The notes: generated by a model from the sequence alone, not told the origin. A DNA stretch of 64,000 nucleotides from Agromyces sp. 3263 (GCF_031456545.1 NZ_JAVDUV010000001.1:2790001-2854000), one strand, 5' to 3'; counted from the stretch's first letter, positions 11,157 through 19,456 are shown. Numbers and translations are program-made.

Positions 11157-11188
11157 CGAAGGGCGTCTCCTCCGGGAGACGCCCTTCG
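11157..11188 (+). terminator. bidirectional hairpin terminator between groEL and the WXG100 gene
   Basis: A perfect 14-bp stem (11157-11170 with 11175-11188) around TCCG, lying between two convergent genes; it can serve both strands. Confidence 0.8.
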
Positions 11189-11245
11189 TCGTGCGCGGGA
11201 GCCGTGCGGCGGTGCCCCCTGCGCGCGTCGCCCCGCCCGTCGCGG

Positions 11246-11536
11246 TCAGCGCAGGAACAGCCTCGCGTTGGCCTGCTCCGCGTCGGCGTACTGCGTGGCG
11301 GCCATGCCGAGCGCCTGGTTGAGGTGCGCGAGGCTCTGCTCGACCTGCAGCTGCGTGGCCCGCCAGTCGGAGACGGCGCCCTGGAACGCCGTGGCGGCCT
11401 GCCCCGACCACGACGACTGCAGCCCGGTCAGCTGGCCGAGGAGCGACGACACCTCCGCCTGGATGCGGCCGATGGTGCCCTGGACGGTCTGCGTCGCCGC
11501 GGAGACCTGTGCGGCGTCGACGTGATACGTGGTCAT
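11246..11536 (-). CDS. WXG100 (ESAT-6-like) protein
   Basis: A 96-residue helical-hairpin protein with the defining SWSG (WxG) turn in the middle and no signal peptide, the size and layout of ESX/type VII secretion substrates. A C-terminal YADAEQAN segment is close to the YxxxD/E export signal seen in this family. The ATG at 11536 follows GAGAGGA. No EccC ATPase, EssB or second WXG100 gene is in the window, so it is a solitary copy here; its secretion machinery, if any, must be elsewhere. Confidence 0.9.
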   Translation of the reverse strand: MTTYHVDAAQVSAATQTVQGTIGRIQAEVSSLLGQLTGLQSSWSGQAATAFQGAVSDWRATQLQVEQSLAHLNQALGMAATQYADAEQANARLFLR

Positions 11537-11673
11537 GGAAGTGCGTCCTCTCGGTCGGTGTGCGTACCACGGTAGGGGCCGCCCGAGCCCGGCGGACGGC
11601 GCGGGAACGGGCACGCCGAGGCATCCGATCGCCCTCGGCTGGTGAGGACGAGTCGTCGAGGAACCGCGCGGCG

Positions 11674-13554
11674 TCAGCCGGCGGTGACCGACTGCGGAGC
11701 CGCGGCCGAGCCCGCGAGCGGGAGGGAGACGCGGAACGTCGCGCCGCCGCCGGGCGTCTCCACCACGTCCACCGTGCCGTTGTGCGCGGCCACGATGGAC
11801 GAGACGATGGCGAGCCCGAGGCCCGAGCCGCCGGTCTCGCGGGTGCGCGACGTGTCGGCGCGCCAGAAGCGCTGGAAGATCTTCTCGCGGATCTGCGGCG
11901 GGATGCCCTCGCCGTGATCGATGACCTCGATCATCGCGCGTTCGGCGGGATCGTCGATCGACACGCGGATGTCGATCGGGCTGTCGTCGGACGTGAACCG
12001 GATGGCGTTCGCCATGAGGTTCGTGATGACCTGCCGGATCTTGTTCTCCTCGGCGAGCACCACCGCGCGCCGCACCGGTGCGGTCACCACGGCGCCGCCC
12101 TGGGCGGACCGACTCGTCGCCTCCGCGGGCGAGGCGGAAGCCGTCGACCGGCCCGTGCCGGACGCCATGGCGGCGGTCTCCGCGACCGTTGCGGACGCGG
12201 CATCCGTCGCCGCAGCACGAGATCGCGCCGACTGCCGGCGCGACCCGCCGGATGCCGAGCCGGTGGACTTCGGGCCACCCGGTCGTCGCGGGGCTCCGGC
12301 GTGCGTCACCTCGCCGCGTGGTCGACGGCCCCGAAGCCGCGCGAGGGTCGCGCCGGCGAAGGAGATGGCGCCGGTCGCCGGTCGCTCGGCCTCGAGCTCC
12401 ACCTCGAGCTCGGGCGCCGGAGTCGCGGCATCCGTGGTGCCGAGCTCCTCGGGCGCGATCACTGTCACCGTGCGGGCGGGGTTCGCCGCCATCGCGTCGA
12501 GCGCGGCATCGCGCGCGAGCGGCACCAGGTCGACCTCGGCGAGCTCGAGCGGCTTGGCCTCATCGAGCCGGGCCAGGGCCAGGAGGTCCTCGACCAGGCC
12601 GCCCATGCGGATGGCCTCCTTCTCGATGCGGTCCATGGCCTGCGCGACCTCTTCGGGGCTCTGCAGGGCGCCCATGCGGTAGAGCTCCGCGTAGCCGCGC
12701 ACCGAGACGAGGGGCGTGCGCAGCTCATGCGAGGCGTCGCCGACGAAGCGGCGCATCTGCTCGATGGTGCGTGCGCGGTCCCGGAACGCGCGGTCGATGC
12801 GGTTGAGCATCGTGTTGAGCGAGCGGTTGAGCCGGCCGACCTCGGTGTTGGGCGTGGCCCCGCCGAGGCGCTGGCTGAAGTCGCCGTCGGCGATCGCGGC
12901 GGCCGTGCGCTCCACCTCGCGCAGCGGCGTGAACGTCGAGGTCACGAGCATGCGGGTCAGCAGGGCGCCGATGAGGACGACGCCGAGCCCGAAGCCCAGG
13001 AAGATGGTGAGGTAGACGGCGAGCAGCTGCTCGGTCGCCTTCGACGACACGGCGATGATGATCGGCGCGTAGGTGCCGTGCTGGTCGGCCGTCATGAGCG
13101 CGGCCACGGCCCGGAAGGTCGAGTTGCCGTCGGAGTCCCGCAACGGGAACACCTGGTAGCCGCCGGCGTTCTTCTCGTTGACCATCGCGGGCGTCAGCAT
13201 GGCGGGCAGCTGCGGCAGCTCGGCGCGGTCGCGGTCGCCCCAGTTGTGCGCCCACTTGCCCGTCTGCTCGTCGTAGACGGCGACGAACACGTCTTCGGCG
13301 GGCCGGAACGCGAGGTCGTCGAGGTTGGTGCCCGGATCGGCGTCGCCGCCCTCGTCGGTGAAGTACTTCATGAGGTCGCCCGAAGCGATGGCCGCGAGCT
13401 TGCCCTTCGTCTGCTCCTCGACGTAGGAGCGGAGCATGGCGGCCGTGCCGATGCCGGAGACGAGCAGCCCGAGGGTCAGCATCAGGACCGTCACACCCGT
13501 GATCTTGGTGCGCAGGGAGATGCGGTTCCACCGCTCGTTGATCGTCTGATGCAT
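11674..13554 (-). CDS. sensor histidine kinase of a PhoP/TrcR-like two-component system
   Basis: A 626-residue membrane kinase: TM1 about 18-40, an extracytoplasmic sensor (about 41-177), TM2 178-200, HAMP about 200-255, HisKA with the phospho-accepting His276 in SHELRTPLVS, and HATPase with N-box (NKIRQVITNLMANAIRF, about 504-520), G1 DHGEGIP and G2 GGSGLGLAI. Unusual: residues about 371-496 are a low-complexity Ala/Ser/Arg/Thr insert that splits the start of the HATPase domain from its N-box, making the protein some 120 residues longer than relatives. The response regulator gene lies 31 bases upstream in the same operon. Confidence 0.93.
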   Translation of the reverse strand: MHQTINERWNRISLRTKITGVTVLMLTLGLLVSGIGTAAMLRSYVEEQTKGKLAAIASGDLMKYFTDEGGDADPGTNLDDLAFRPAEDVFVAVYDEQTGKWAHNWGDRDRAELPQLPAMLTPAMVNEKNAGGYQVFPLRDSDGNSTFRAVAALMTADQHGTYAPIIIAVSSKATEQLLAVYLTIFLGFGLGVVLIGALLTRMLVTSTFTPLREVERTAAAIADGDFSQRLGGATPNTEVGRLNRSLNTMLNRIDRAFRDRARTIEQMRRFVGDASHELRTPLVSVRGYAELYRMGALQSPEEVAQAMDRIEKEAIRMGGLVEDLLALARLDEAKPLELAEVDLVPLARDAALDAMAANPARTVTVIAPEELGTTDAATPAPELEVELEAERPATGAISFAGATLARLRGRRPRGEVTHAGAPRRPGGPKSTGSASGGSRRQSARSRAAATDAASATVAETAAMASGTGRSTASASPAEATSRSAQGGAVVTAPVRRAVVLAEENKIRQVITNLMANAIRFTSDDSPIDIRVSIDDPAERAMIEVIDHGEGIPPQIREKIFQRFWRADTSRTRETGGSGLGLAIVSSIVAAHNGTVDVVETPGGGATFRVSLPLAGSAAAPQSVTAG

Positions 13555-13585
13555 GGCTGCCCGAGTCTAGGCGGCGAAGCCTGAG

Positions 13586-14278
13586 TCAGGGCTTGGAGGA
13601 CTTCAGCATGTACCCGAATCCCCGCTTCGTCTGGATCAGCGGCTCGTTCGAGTGCTGGTCGAGCTTGCGGCGGAGGTAGGAGATGTAGCTCTCGACGATG
13701 CCGGCGTCCCCGTTGAAGTCGTACTCCCACACGTGGTCGAGGATCTGGGCCTTCGAGAGCACGCGGTTCGGGTTCAGCATGAGGTAGCGGAGCAGCTTGA
13801 ACTCGGTGGGGGAGAGTTCGACGGGCACGTCGCCGACGAGCACCTCGTGAGTGTCCTGGTCCATGGTCAACTCGCCGGTGCGGATGACCGCGTCCTCCTC
13901 GGCGTGCATGGTGCGCCGCAGGATCGCCTTGATGCGCGCCACGATCTCGTCGAGGCTGAACGGCTTGGTGACGTAGTCGTCGCCGCCGACCGTGAGGCCG
14001 GTGATCTTGTCCTCGGTGTCGTCCTTCGCGGTGAGGAACAGGATGGGGGCGGTGTAGCCCGCCGAGCGGAGTCGCTTGGTGACGCCGAACCCGTTCATGT
14101 CGGGCAGCATGACGTCGAGGATGATCAGGTCGGGCTCCTCCTCGAGCACGGCCGAGATGGTCTGCGCGCCGTTGCCGACGGCGCGCACGGCAAAGCCGGC
14201 GAACCGGAGGCTCGTGGTGAGGAGATCGCGGATATTGGGCTCGTCATCGACGATGAGAATGCGTGGTCCATCGCTCAT
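13586..14278 (-). CDS. OmpR/PhoB-family response regulator
   Basis: A 230-residue regulator with a receiver domain (DDE near the N-terminus, phospho-Asp in LIILDVMLPDMNG, Thr in FLTAKDD, Lys in VTKPFSL) and a C-terminal winged helix (about 128-225, ending GFGYML). The receiver and wing resemble actinobacterial PhoP/TrcR/TcrA regulators. It is the first gene of a two-gene operon with the kinase at 11674. Target genes and stimulus are not evident from the window. Confidence 0.95.
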   Translation of the reverse strand: MSDGPRILIVDDEPNIRDLLTTSLRFAGFAVRAVGNGAQTISAVLEEEPDLIILDVMLPDMNGFGVTKRLRSAGYTAPILFLTAKDDTEDKITGLTVGGDDYVTKPFSLDEIVARIKAILRRTMHAEEDAVIRTGELTMDQDTHEVLVGDVPVELSPTEFKLLRYLMLNPNRVLSKAQILDHVWEYDFNGDAGIVESYISYLRRKLDQHSNEPLIQTKRGFGYMLKSSKP

Positions 14279-14318
14279 GGGGTCATTCTCTTGACGTTCG
14301 CTGTGATCTGCCTGTGAG

Positions 14319-14999
14319 TCACTTGGATGCTACGGATGCCGCGGAGATCCGCAGGCAGCATCCGCCGGCGCCGGGGTCGAGGTGCACCCGACCGGCGTCA
14401 TCGCCGACCTCCTGCGCCATGGCGCAGACCAGGGCGTGGTTGAGGTCGCAGACGACCTCGGGATGCTGCGCCGCGAGCTTGTGGAAGGGGCAGGTGCCGA
14501 GCACGGTGTCCCCGCCGTCGGGCCGGGGTTCGAACCCCGATCGCTCGAGGGCGACGTCGAGCGCCGGTGCGCCGAGGGCGAGGCGACGGCCGGCACGATC
14601 GGCCGCGTCGTGCAGCGCGGCTTTCGGAGAGGCGCCCGTCATCGCCTGCTGGATGGCGTCGGCCATGACGCCGCCGGCGACGGCGTACAGGCGCCGGGGC
14701 AGGTCGAGCGCGAACTCCCGGTCGCTGCGCCGGTAGAGCTTCGACGGCCGCCCCGCCCCCGGCCCGGAGCGGCCGTTGAGGCGGCGGAACTCCACGGCGA
14801 GGAGGCCCGCTGCGGCCAGGCGTTCGAGGTGGAACGCGGCGGTGGACCGAGGCAGGTCGAGCTCGCGGGCGACGACGTCTCGACTGACGGCCTCGTCGTG
14901 CTCGACGACGGCGGCGTAGACGCGTCGCCGCAGCGGATCGGCCAGGACCGCCGCCGCCGACCAGCGGTCGTCGTCGGAGCCGCCGCCTTGGGATGCCAT
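14319..14999 (-). CDS. ArsR/SufR-like winged-helix regulator with Cys-rich C-terminus
   Basis: A 226-residue regulator of the COG2345 type. The N-terminal winged helix (about 12-75; DPLRRRVYAAVV, LDLPRSTAAFHLERLAAAGL) is followed by an effector domain with clustered Cys/His: CPFHKLA, then Cys 14 residues later in VVCDLN, another in ALVCAM and a terminal GGCCLRI. The same family includes the Fe-S regulator SufR, so a metal or Fe-S cofactor is likely but unproven. It is divergent from the folE operon and probably controls it through the shared 119-bp intergenic region. Confidence 0.85.
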   Translation of the reverse strand: MASQGGGSDDDRWSAAAVLADPLRRRVYAAVVEHDEAVSRDVVARELDLPRSTAAFHLERLAAAGLLAVEFRRLNGRSGPGAGRPSKLYRRSDREFALDLPRRLYAVAGGVMADAIQQAMTGASPKAALHDAADRAGRRLALGAPALDVALERSGFEPRPDGGDTVLGTCPFHKLAAQHPEVVCDLNHALVCAMAQEVGDDAGRVHLDPGAGGCCLRISAASVASK

Positions 15000-15027
15000 G
15001 ATCCGCAGCCTACTCTAAAAACAGGAA

Positions 15028-15059
15028 GCATTGACAGAAGAATGCCGTCGACCTAGCGT
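15028..15059 (+). promoter_or_regulatory. folE-operon promoter with overlapping inverted repeat
   Basis: TTGACA (15031-15036), exact 17-bp spacer, TAGCGT (15054-15059), about 60 bases before the folE ATG. GCATT (15028-15032) and AATGC (15041-15045) form an inverted repeat over the -35 box, a possible operator for the divergent Cys-rich regulator. On the other strand TAGAGT (15017-15012) may be the regulator's own -10. Confidence 0.65.
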
Positions 15060-15118
15060 CGGTGGAAAGCGCGGAATGGGCCGCCCGGCCCCGCCGAACG
15101 AGACGCTGGAGGTGCTGC

Positions 15119-15751
15119 ATGAGCCCCGATGGAACGCCCGCCCTCGTGCCGCTGCACGCCGTCGCCGACGACGAGGCGCCCCCGATCGACCGCGATCGCG
15201 CGCAGCGCGCGATGGCCGACCTGCTCGCCGCCCTCGGCCAGGACCTCGGGTCGCCGCACCTCGCCGACACGCCGCGGCGCGCGACCGACGCGCTCATCGA
15301 ACTGCTGTCGCCCGAGCCCTTCCGGGTCACCACGTTCCCGAACGACGAGGGATACGGCGACCTCGTGCTCCTCACCGAGATCCCGTTCCACTCGCTCTGC
15401 GAGCACCACCTGCTCCCGTTCCGCGGCGTCGCCCACGTCGGCTACCTGCCGGGGGACCGCCTGGTCGGCCTGTCGAAGCTCGCGCGGATCGTCGAGCACG
15501 TGTCGAGGGCGCTCCAGGTGCAGGAGCGGATGACGGAGCAGATCGCCGAGTGGCTCGACGTCGAGCTCGCCCCGCGCGGCGTGGGCGTCGTGCTCGAGGC
15601 CGAACACCTCTGCATGTCACTGCGCGGGCCACGTATCGTGGGCAGCGTGACCACGACGAGCAGGTTCTCCGGACTCCTCACCGAGGATCCGCGCCTCCGA
15701 CAGGCATTCGAGTCGCGGTGCGCGACCCGGGGAACGGGGCGGGCCTCATGA
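15119..15751 (+). CDS. folE: GTP cyclohydrolase I
   Basis: A 210-residue type IA enzyme converting GTP to 7,8-dihydroneopterin triphosphate, the first step of folate and other pterins. Zinc ligands are Cys94, His97 (in SLCEHHLLPF) and Cys165 (in EHLCMSLRG). GGAGG precedes the ATG at 15119. It is not in the usual ftsH-folE-folP-folB-folK order but heads a different operon; its stop overlaps the next start (ATGA). It may be a second, special-purpose folE; the rest of the genome is needed to tell. Confidence 0.95.
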   Translation: MSPDGTPALVPLHAVADDEAPPIDRDRAQRAMADLLAALGQDLGSPHLADTPRRATDALIELLSPEPFRVTTFPNDEGYGDLVLLTEIPFHSLCEHHLLPFRGVAHVGYLPGDRLVGLSKLARIVEHVSRALQVQERMTEQIAEWLDVELAPRGVGVVLEAEHLCMSLRGPRIVGSVTTTSRFSGLLTEDPRLRQAFESRCATRGTGRAS

Positions 15752-16995
15752 ACGGCGAGCGGAGCATCCTGATCATCGGCGGCGGCCTGGCAGGCGCTCG
15801 CGCGGCGGAGGGGGCGCGGGCGGCGGGCTACGACGGGCTGGTGCGCCTCGTCGCGGCGGAGGACGAGATGCCGTACATCCGTCCACCGCTCTCGAAGGAG
15901 TTCCTGAACGGCGGCGGCTCCCGCGACGACCTCGACGTGCATCCCGCGGAATGGTACCCCGAGCACCGGGTCGACGTGCTCCGCGGCATCCGTGCCACCG
16001 CGCTCGACGTCGGGGGACACCGGGTGCGGCTCGACGACGGCCGTGACCTCGGCTACGACCGCCTGCTGCTCGCGACCGGGTCGGAGCCGCGTCGGTGGCC
16101 GGGCGCGGGCGCCGACCTCGCCGGCGTCCACACCCTGCGTACGGTGGGCGACTCGGTGGCGCTCCGCGAGCTGCTCTCGCCCGGGGGTCGTCGCATCGCG
16201 CTCATCGGCAGCGGTTGGATCGGGCTCGAGGTCGCGGCGGCCGCGCGCGGCTACGGCAACGACGTCACGGTCGTCGCGCCCGACGCGGTGCCGCTCGAGG
16301 GAGCGATCGGCCGCGCAGCGGGCGAGGTGTTCGCGCGCCTGCACCGCGACCACGGGGTCGACCTCCGCATGTCGACGAAGGTCCACGGGATCGCCGGCGA
16401 TGACGGCCGCGCGACCGGCGTGGCACTCGAGGGCGGCGAGGTGGTGCCCGCAGATGCGGTGATCGTCGCCATCGGCGCCTCGCCCGCGACCGCACTCGCC
16501 GAGGCGGCCGGCATCGAGGTCGACGACGGCGTCATGACGGATGCCGCGTTCCGCACGAGCGCTGAGGACGTCTTCGCCGTGGGCGACGTCGCGAACGTGT
16601 ACCAGCCCTTCCTCGGCCGGCACCTGCGCACGGAGCATTGGGCGACCGCGGAGCACCACGGCCCCGCGGCCGGCCGCTCGATGGCCGGCGAGCACGTCGA
16701 GTTCGACGAGCCGCCCTACTTCTACACGGACCAGTACGATCTCGGCATGGAGTTCTCGGGCTACGGTCCTCTCATGGCGGGCGTCGAGCCCGTGTTCCGC
16801 GGCGACGTGCCGGGGCGCGAGTTCATCGCCTTCTGGCTGGCAGACGACCGGGTCGTCGCAGGCATGAACGTCAACGTCTGGGACGTCAACGAGCAGGTGC
16901 AGCAGCTCATCCGCTCACGGGCCCGCATCGATGGCGCCCGGATCGTCGACCCGGCCGTGCCCCTCGAGCGCCTCGTCGCCGAGGCGACGGCATGA
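15748..16995 (+). CDS. FAD-dependent ferredoxin-reductase-like oxidoreductase
   Basis: A 415-residue flavoprotein: FAD-binding IIGGGLAGARAAEG at the N-terminus, NAD(P)-binding IGSGWIGLEVAAAARG in the middle, FAD-contacting VFAVGDVANV and a C-terminal Reductase_C domain. It resembles rhodocoxin/putidaredoxin reductases that feed electrons to ferredoxins. The ATG overlaps the folE stop by 4 bases, so the two are coupled. Presence in a pterin operon hints at electron supply to a pterin-modifying step; this is inferred. Confidence 0.9.
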   Translation: MNGERSILIIGGGLAGARAAEGARAAGYDGLVRLVAAEDEMPYIRPPLSKEFLNGGGSRDDLDVHPAEWYPEHRVDVLRGIRATALDVGGHRVRLDDGRDLGYDRLLLATGSEPRRWPGAGADLAGVHTLRTVGDSVALRELLSPGGRRIALIGSGWIGLEVAAAARGYGNDVTVVAPDAVPLEGAIGRAAGEVFARLHRDHGVDLRMSTKVHGIAGDDGRATGVALEGGEVVPADAVIVAIGASPATALAEAAGIEVDDGVMTDAAFRTSAEDVFAVGDVANVYQPFLGRHLRTEHWATAEHHGPAAGRSMAGEHVEFDEPPYFYTDQYDLGMEFSGYGPLMAGVEPVFRGDVPGREFIAFWLADDRVVAGMNVNVWDVNEQVQQLIRSRARIDGARIVDPAVPLERLVAEATA

Positions 16996-17032
16996 CCTCC
17001 CCCTGCCGCGCGAGCGCCGCCCAGGTCACCGC

Positions 17033-17953
17033 GTGAGCGGCCCGCTCGGCTGGGTCGAGCCCGCGTTCGCCCATCCGGTGCGTCGCATCGCGGGTCGCGA
17101 GGTCGACTTCCGACGTTCCATCGCCGTGATGGCCGTGGTCAACCGCACCCCCGACTCGTTCTACGACCGCGGCGCGACCTTCGGCCTCGACGCCGCCGTC
17201 GACGCCGGCAAGCGCGCCATCGCGCAGGGCGCCGCGTGGATCGACATCGGCGGCGCGAAGTTCGGGCCGGGTCCCGCGATCCCCGTCGGCGAGGAGATCG
17301 ATCGCGTGGTGCCGGTCGTGGCGGCGCTCGCGGGTGCGGGGGCCGCGCTCTCCGTCGACACGTTCCACGCCGAGGTCGCCGCCGCGGCCATCGCCGCCGG
17401 CGCCGACGTCATCAACGACACCACGGGCGTGCACGATCCGGCGATCGCGGAGGTGGTCGCGGCATCCGCTGCCACGCTCGTCATCACGCACAGCCGTGCC
17501 GAACCCCGCCAGTGGTTCCCGCGGCCCGAGTACGACGACGTCGTGGGCGAGGTCGCCGCGTTCCTCGAGGAGCGCACCGCACTCGCCGTCGCGCACGGCG
17601 TGCCCGAGGAGCGGATCGTGCTCGACCCGGGGCACGACCTGAACAAGAACACACGCCACAGCCTCGAGCTGACCCGACGGTTCGGCGAGCTCACACGGCT
17701 CGGGTTCCCGCTCGTCGCCGCGGTGTCGAACAAGGACTTCATCGGCGAGACGCTCGACCGCGCGCGCGACGCTCGACTCGCCGGTTCCCTCGCGGCGGCG
17801 GTCTTCTGCGTCACCCAGGGCGCCCGCATCCTGCGCATGCACAACGTCGCCGAATCGGTCGACGCGGCGCGGATGATCGAGGCCGTCATGGGATGGCGCG
17901 AACCGACCCATCTCAGGCACAACATGGGCGACGGCCCGAACGAGGAGCCATGA
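17033..17953 (+). CDS. folP2: dihydropteroate synthase paralog (FolP2 type)
   Basis: A 306-residue pterin-binding TIM barrel. VNRTPDSFYDRG replaces the N-T-DSFSDGG motif of true FolP, and IDIGGAKFGPGPAIP stands where catalytic enzymes have the D-GGESTRPG substrate loop, so the residues that hold pABA are missing. This matches mycobacterial FolP2-like paralogs, reported to lack synthase activity. Retained pterin-pocket residues include VDTFHAEVA, VINDTTG and the terminal RMHNV. GTG at 17033 is the best start, 37 bases after the oxidoreductase; its 3' end overlaps the next ATG. Confidence 0.85.
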   Translation: MSGPLGWVEPAFAHPVRRIAGREVDFRRSIAVMAVVNRTPDSFYDRGATFGLDAAVDAGKRAIAQGAAWIDIGGAKFGPGPAIPVGEEIDRVVPVVAALAGAGAALSVDTFHAEVAAAAIAAGADVINDTTGVHDPAIAEVVAASAATLVITHSRAEPRQWFPRPEYDDVVGEVAAFLEERTALAVAHGVPEERIVLDPGHDLNKNTRHSLELTRRFGELTRLGFPLVAAVSNKDFIGETLDRARDARLAGSLAAAVFCVTQGARILRMHNVAESVDAARMIEAVMGWREPTHLRHNMGDGPNEEP

Positions 17954-18663
17954 CCGCGCCGACGAGGGAAGAGCTCCTCGAGGCCTACGCGATCGCCGAC
18001 CGCGAGATGCCCGCGGTGCGGATGAACTTCGTCACCAGCCTCGACGGGGCGGTGACCCTCGAGGGGCGAAGCGGGAGCCTCGGCGACGAGCACGACCGCC
18101 TCGCCATGCAGGTGCTGCGCACGCTCGCCGACGTGGTGCTGGTCGGCGCGGGCACGGTGCGGGTCGAGGGATACGGCGGCCTGCAGGTCGGCGAAGCGGA
18201 TGCCGCGTGGCGGCGGTCGCGCGGGCTCCCGCCGCAGCCCCGGCTGGCCGTGGTCTCGTCGCGTCTCGACCTCGGTCCCGAGCATCCGGTGTTCGCGCGC
18301 GCGGTGGAGCGGCCGATCGTCGTGACGCGCGACGCGGCGCCCGCCGACCGACGCGACGCGCTCGCCGAGGTCGCCGATGTGCTGGTGTGCGGCGACGACA
18401 CCGTCGACCTCGCGGCGATGCTCGACGCCTTCGCCCGCCTCGGCCTGCGGCAGGTGCTCTGCGAGGGCGGCCCGCACCTGTTCGGCTCGCTGGTCGAGTC
18501 GGATCTCGTCGACGAGCTCTGCCTCAGCCTGAGTCCGCTCCTGGTCGCGGGCGGCGCCGGCCGCATCGTGCGCGGGGCGCCCGAGGTCGAGCAACGGATG
18601 CGGCTCGTGCATGCGATCCCCGCCGGCGACCTGCTGCTGCTGCGGTACTCACGGGCGCGCTGA
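17950..18663 (+). CDS. RibD C-terminal-like pyrimidine/pterin reductase
   Basis: A 237-residue protein consisting of a stand-alone RibD_C (DHFR-like) domain without the deaminase half: VRMNFVTSLDGAVTLEGRSG at the front, VLVGAGTVRVEGYGG for NADPH, and VLCEGGPHLFGSLVESDLVDELCLSLSP near the end. These enzymes reduce the ribosyl chain of riboflavin intermediates or related pterins. Coupling to folP2 by ATGA overlap and to folE further upstream argues for a pterin substrate rather than riboflavin; unproven. Confidence 0.9.
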   Translation: MTAPTREELLEAYAIADREMPAVRMNFVTSLDGAVTLEGRSGSLGDEHDRLAMQVLRTLADVVLVGAGTVRVEGYGGLQVGEADAAWRRSRGLPPQPRLAVVSSRLDLGPEHPVFARAVERPIVVTRDAAPADRRDALAEVADVLVCGDDTVDLAAMLDAFARLGLRQVLCEGGPHLFGSLVESDLVDELCLSLSPLLVAGGAGRIVRGAPEVEQRMRLVHAIPAGDLLLLRYSRAR

Positions 18664-18729
18664 CTCGGTCGAACGCGCGCGCGTGACGCGGTCGAACGCT
18701 CCGCGTCGAGCGAGCCCGGCGGCCGCGGG

Positions 18730-19326
18730 TCAGCGCACCGGCCGGTACGCGAGGTGCGTGACGAGCGAGGTCCCCCGTGACGAGACCTGCTCGAACGCCG
18801 CCGGCGGCACCCCGTCGAAGAGGCGAGGGCCCGCCCCGATGATCGTGGGCGTCACGTGCACGCGGACCTCGTCGACGAGCCCGGCGGCGAGGAACTGGTT
18901 GACCGTCGCGGCGCCACCGACGATCACGACGTCGCGGTCGCCGGCGGCCGCCCTGGCCCGCTCGAGCGCCGAGTGGAGTCCCGCCGTCACGAAGTGGAAC
19001 GTGGTGCCGCCCGCCATCGCGAGGTCGGGTCGTTCCCGGTGCGCGAGGACGAACACCGGCGCGTGGTAGAGCGGCTCGTCGCCCCACCACCCGCTCCAGT
19101 CGAGGTCCCACTCGCCCCGGTCGGGGCCGAACATGTTGCGCCCCATGATGAAGGCGCCGGCGTCGAGCATGGCGTCGAACTCGTCCCGGTTCTCCGCGCC
19201 GTCCTCGATCATCCAGTCGTAGAGGCGGTTGTGCTCGATCCTCCCGAAGGGCAGGTCGCGGGTCTGGCCGGGTCCGGCCATGTAGCCGTCCATCGAGACG
19301 GCGACGTCGCAGACGACGTTGGACAT
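18730..19326 (-). CDS. dihydrofolate reductase-like (RibD_C) family protein
   Basis: A 198-residue single-domain reductase: VAVSMDGYMAGPGQ at the start, FIMGRNMFGPDRG, then DVVIVGGAATVNQFLAAGLVDEV for NADPH. This is the YwjB/YyaP-like group, distinct from FolA. The ATG at 19326 has GGGAGGAG upstream. It is convergent to the pterin operon and controlled by its own promoter with two matching operators (19347-19411). Confidence 0.88.
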   Translation of the reverse strand: MSNVVCDVAVSMDGYMAGPGQTRDLPFGRIEHNRLYDWMIEDGAENRDEFDAMLDAGAFIMGRNMFGPDRGEWDLDWSGWWGDEPLYHAPVFVLAHRERPDLAMAGGTTFHFVTAGLHSALERARAAAGDRDVVIVGGAATVNQFLAAGLVDEVRVHVTPTIIGAGPRLFDGVPPAAFEQVSSRGTSLVTHLAYRPVR

Positions 19327-19346
19327 GGGTGTCTCCTCCCTGCAAA

Positions 19347-19411
19347 ACCGATTGCGAAGTGCAATCGGTATGTCCAGAGGGTAGCCACTCCGCTTGCAGT
19401 CTGCAATCGGT
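19347..19411 (-). promoter_or_regulatory. promoter flanked by two matched inverted-repeat operators
   Basis: On the minus strand TTGCAG (19406-19401), 17-bp spacer, TACCCT (19383-19378) form a promoter for the gene ending at 18730. Site 1 (19347-19369) is a perfect ACCGATTGC-N5-GCAATCGGT just after the predicted start site; site 2 (19389-19411) is the same repeat with two mismatches in one arm and covers the -35. The centres are 42 bp apart. This is the layout of a dimeric repressor (TetR/MarR-like); no regulator gene is adjacent. Confidence 0.75.
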
Positions 19412-19456
19412 TTTTCGCCCATGCCGGAGACATGGCGGTTCGCACGGGTGCGGTGG

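Noticed and set aside
11509..13584. 691-residue ORF opposite the histidine kinase
   Set aside because: Shadow of the kinase gene with no recognisable domain.
18663..18730. Repeated GGTCGAACGC downstream of the pterin operon
   Set aside because: Two short copies only, no hairpin or U-tract; probably chance in GC-rich DNA.
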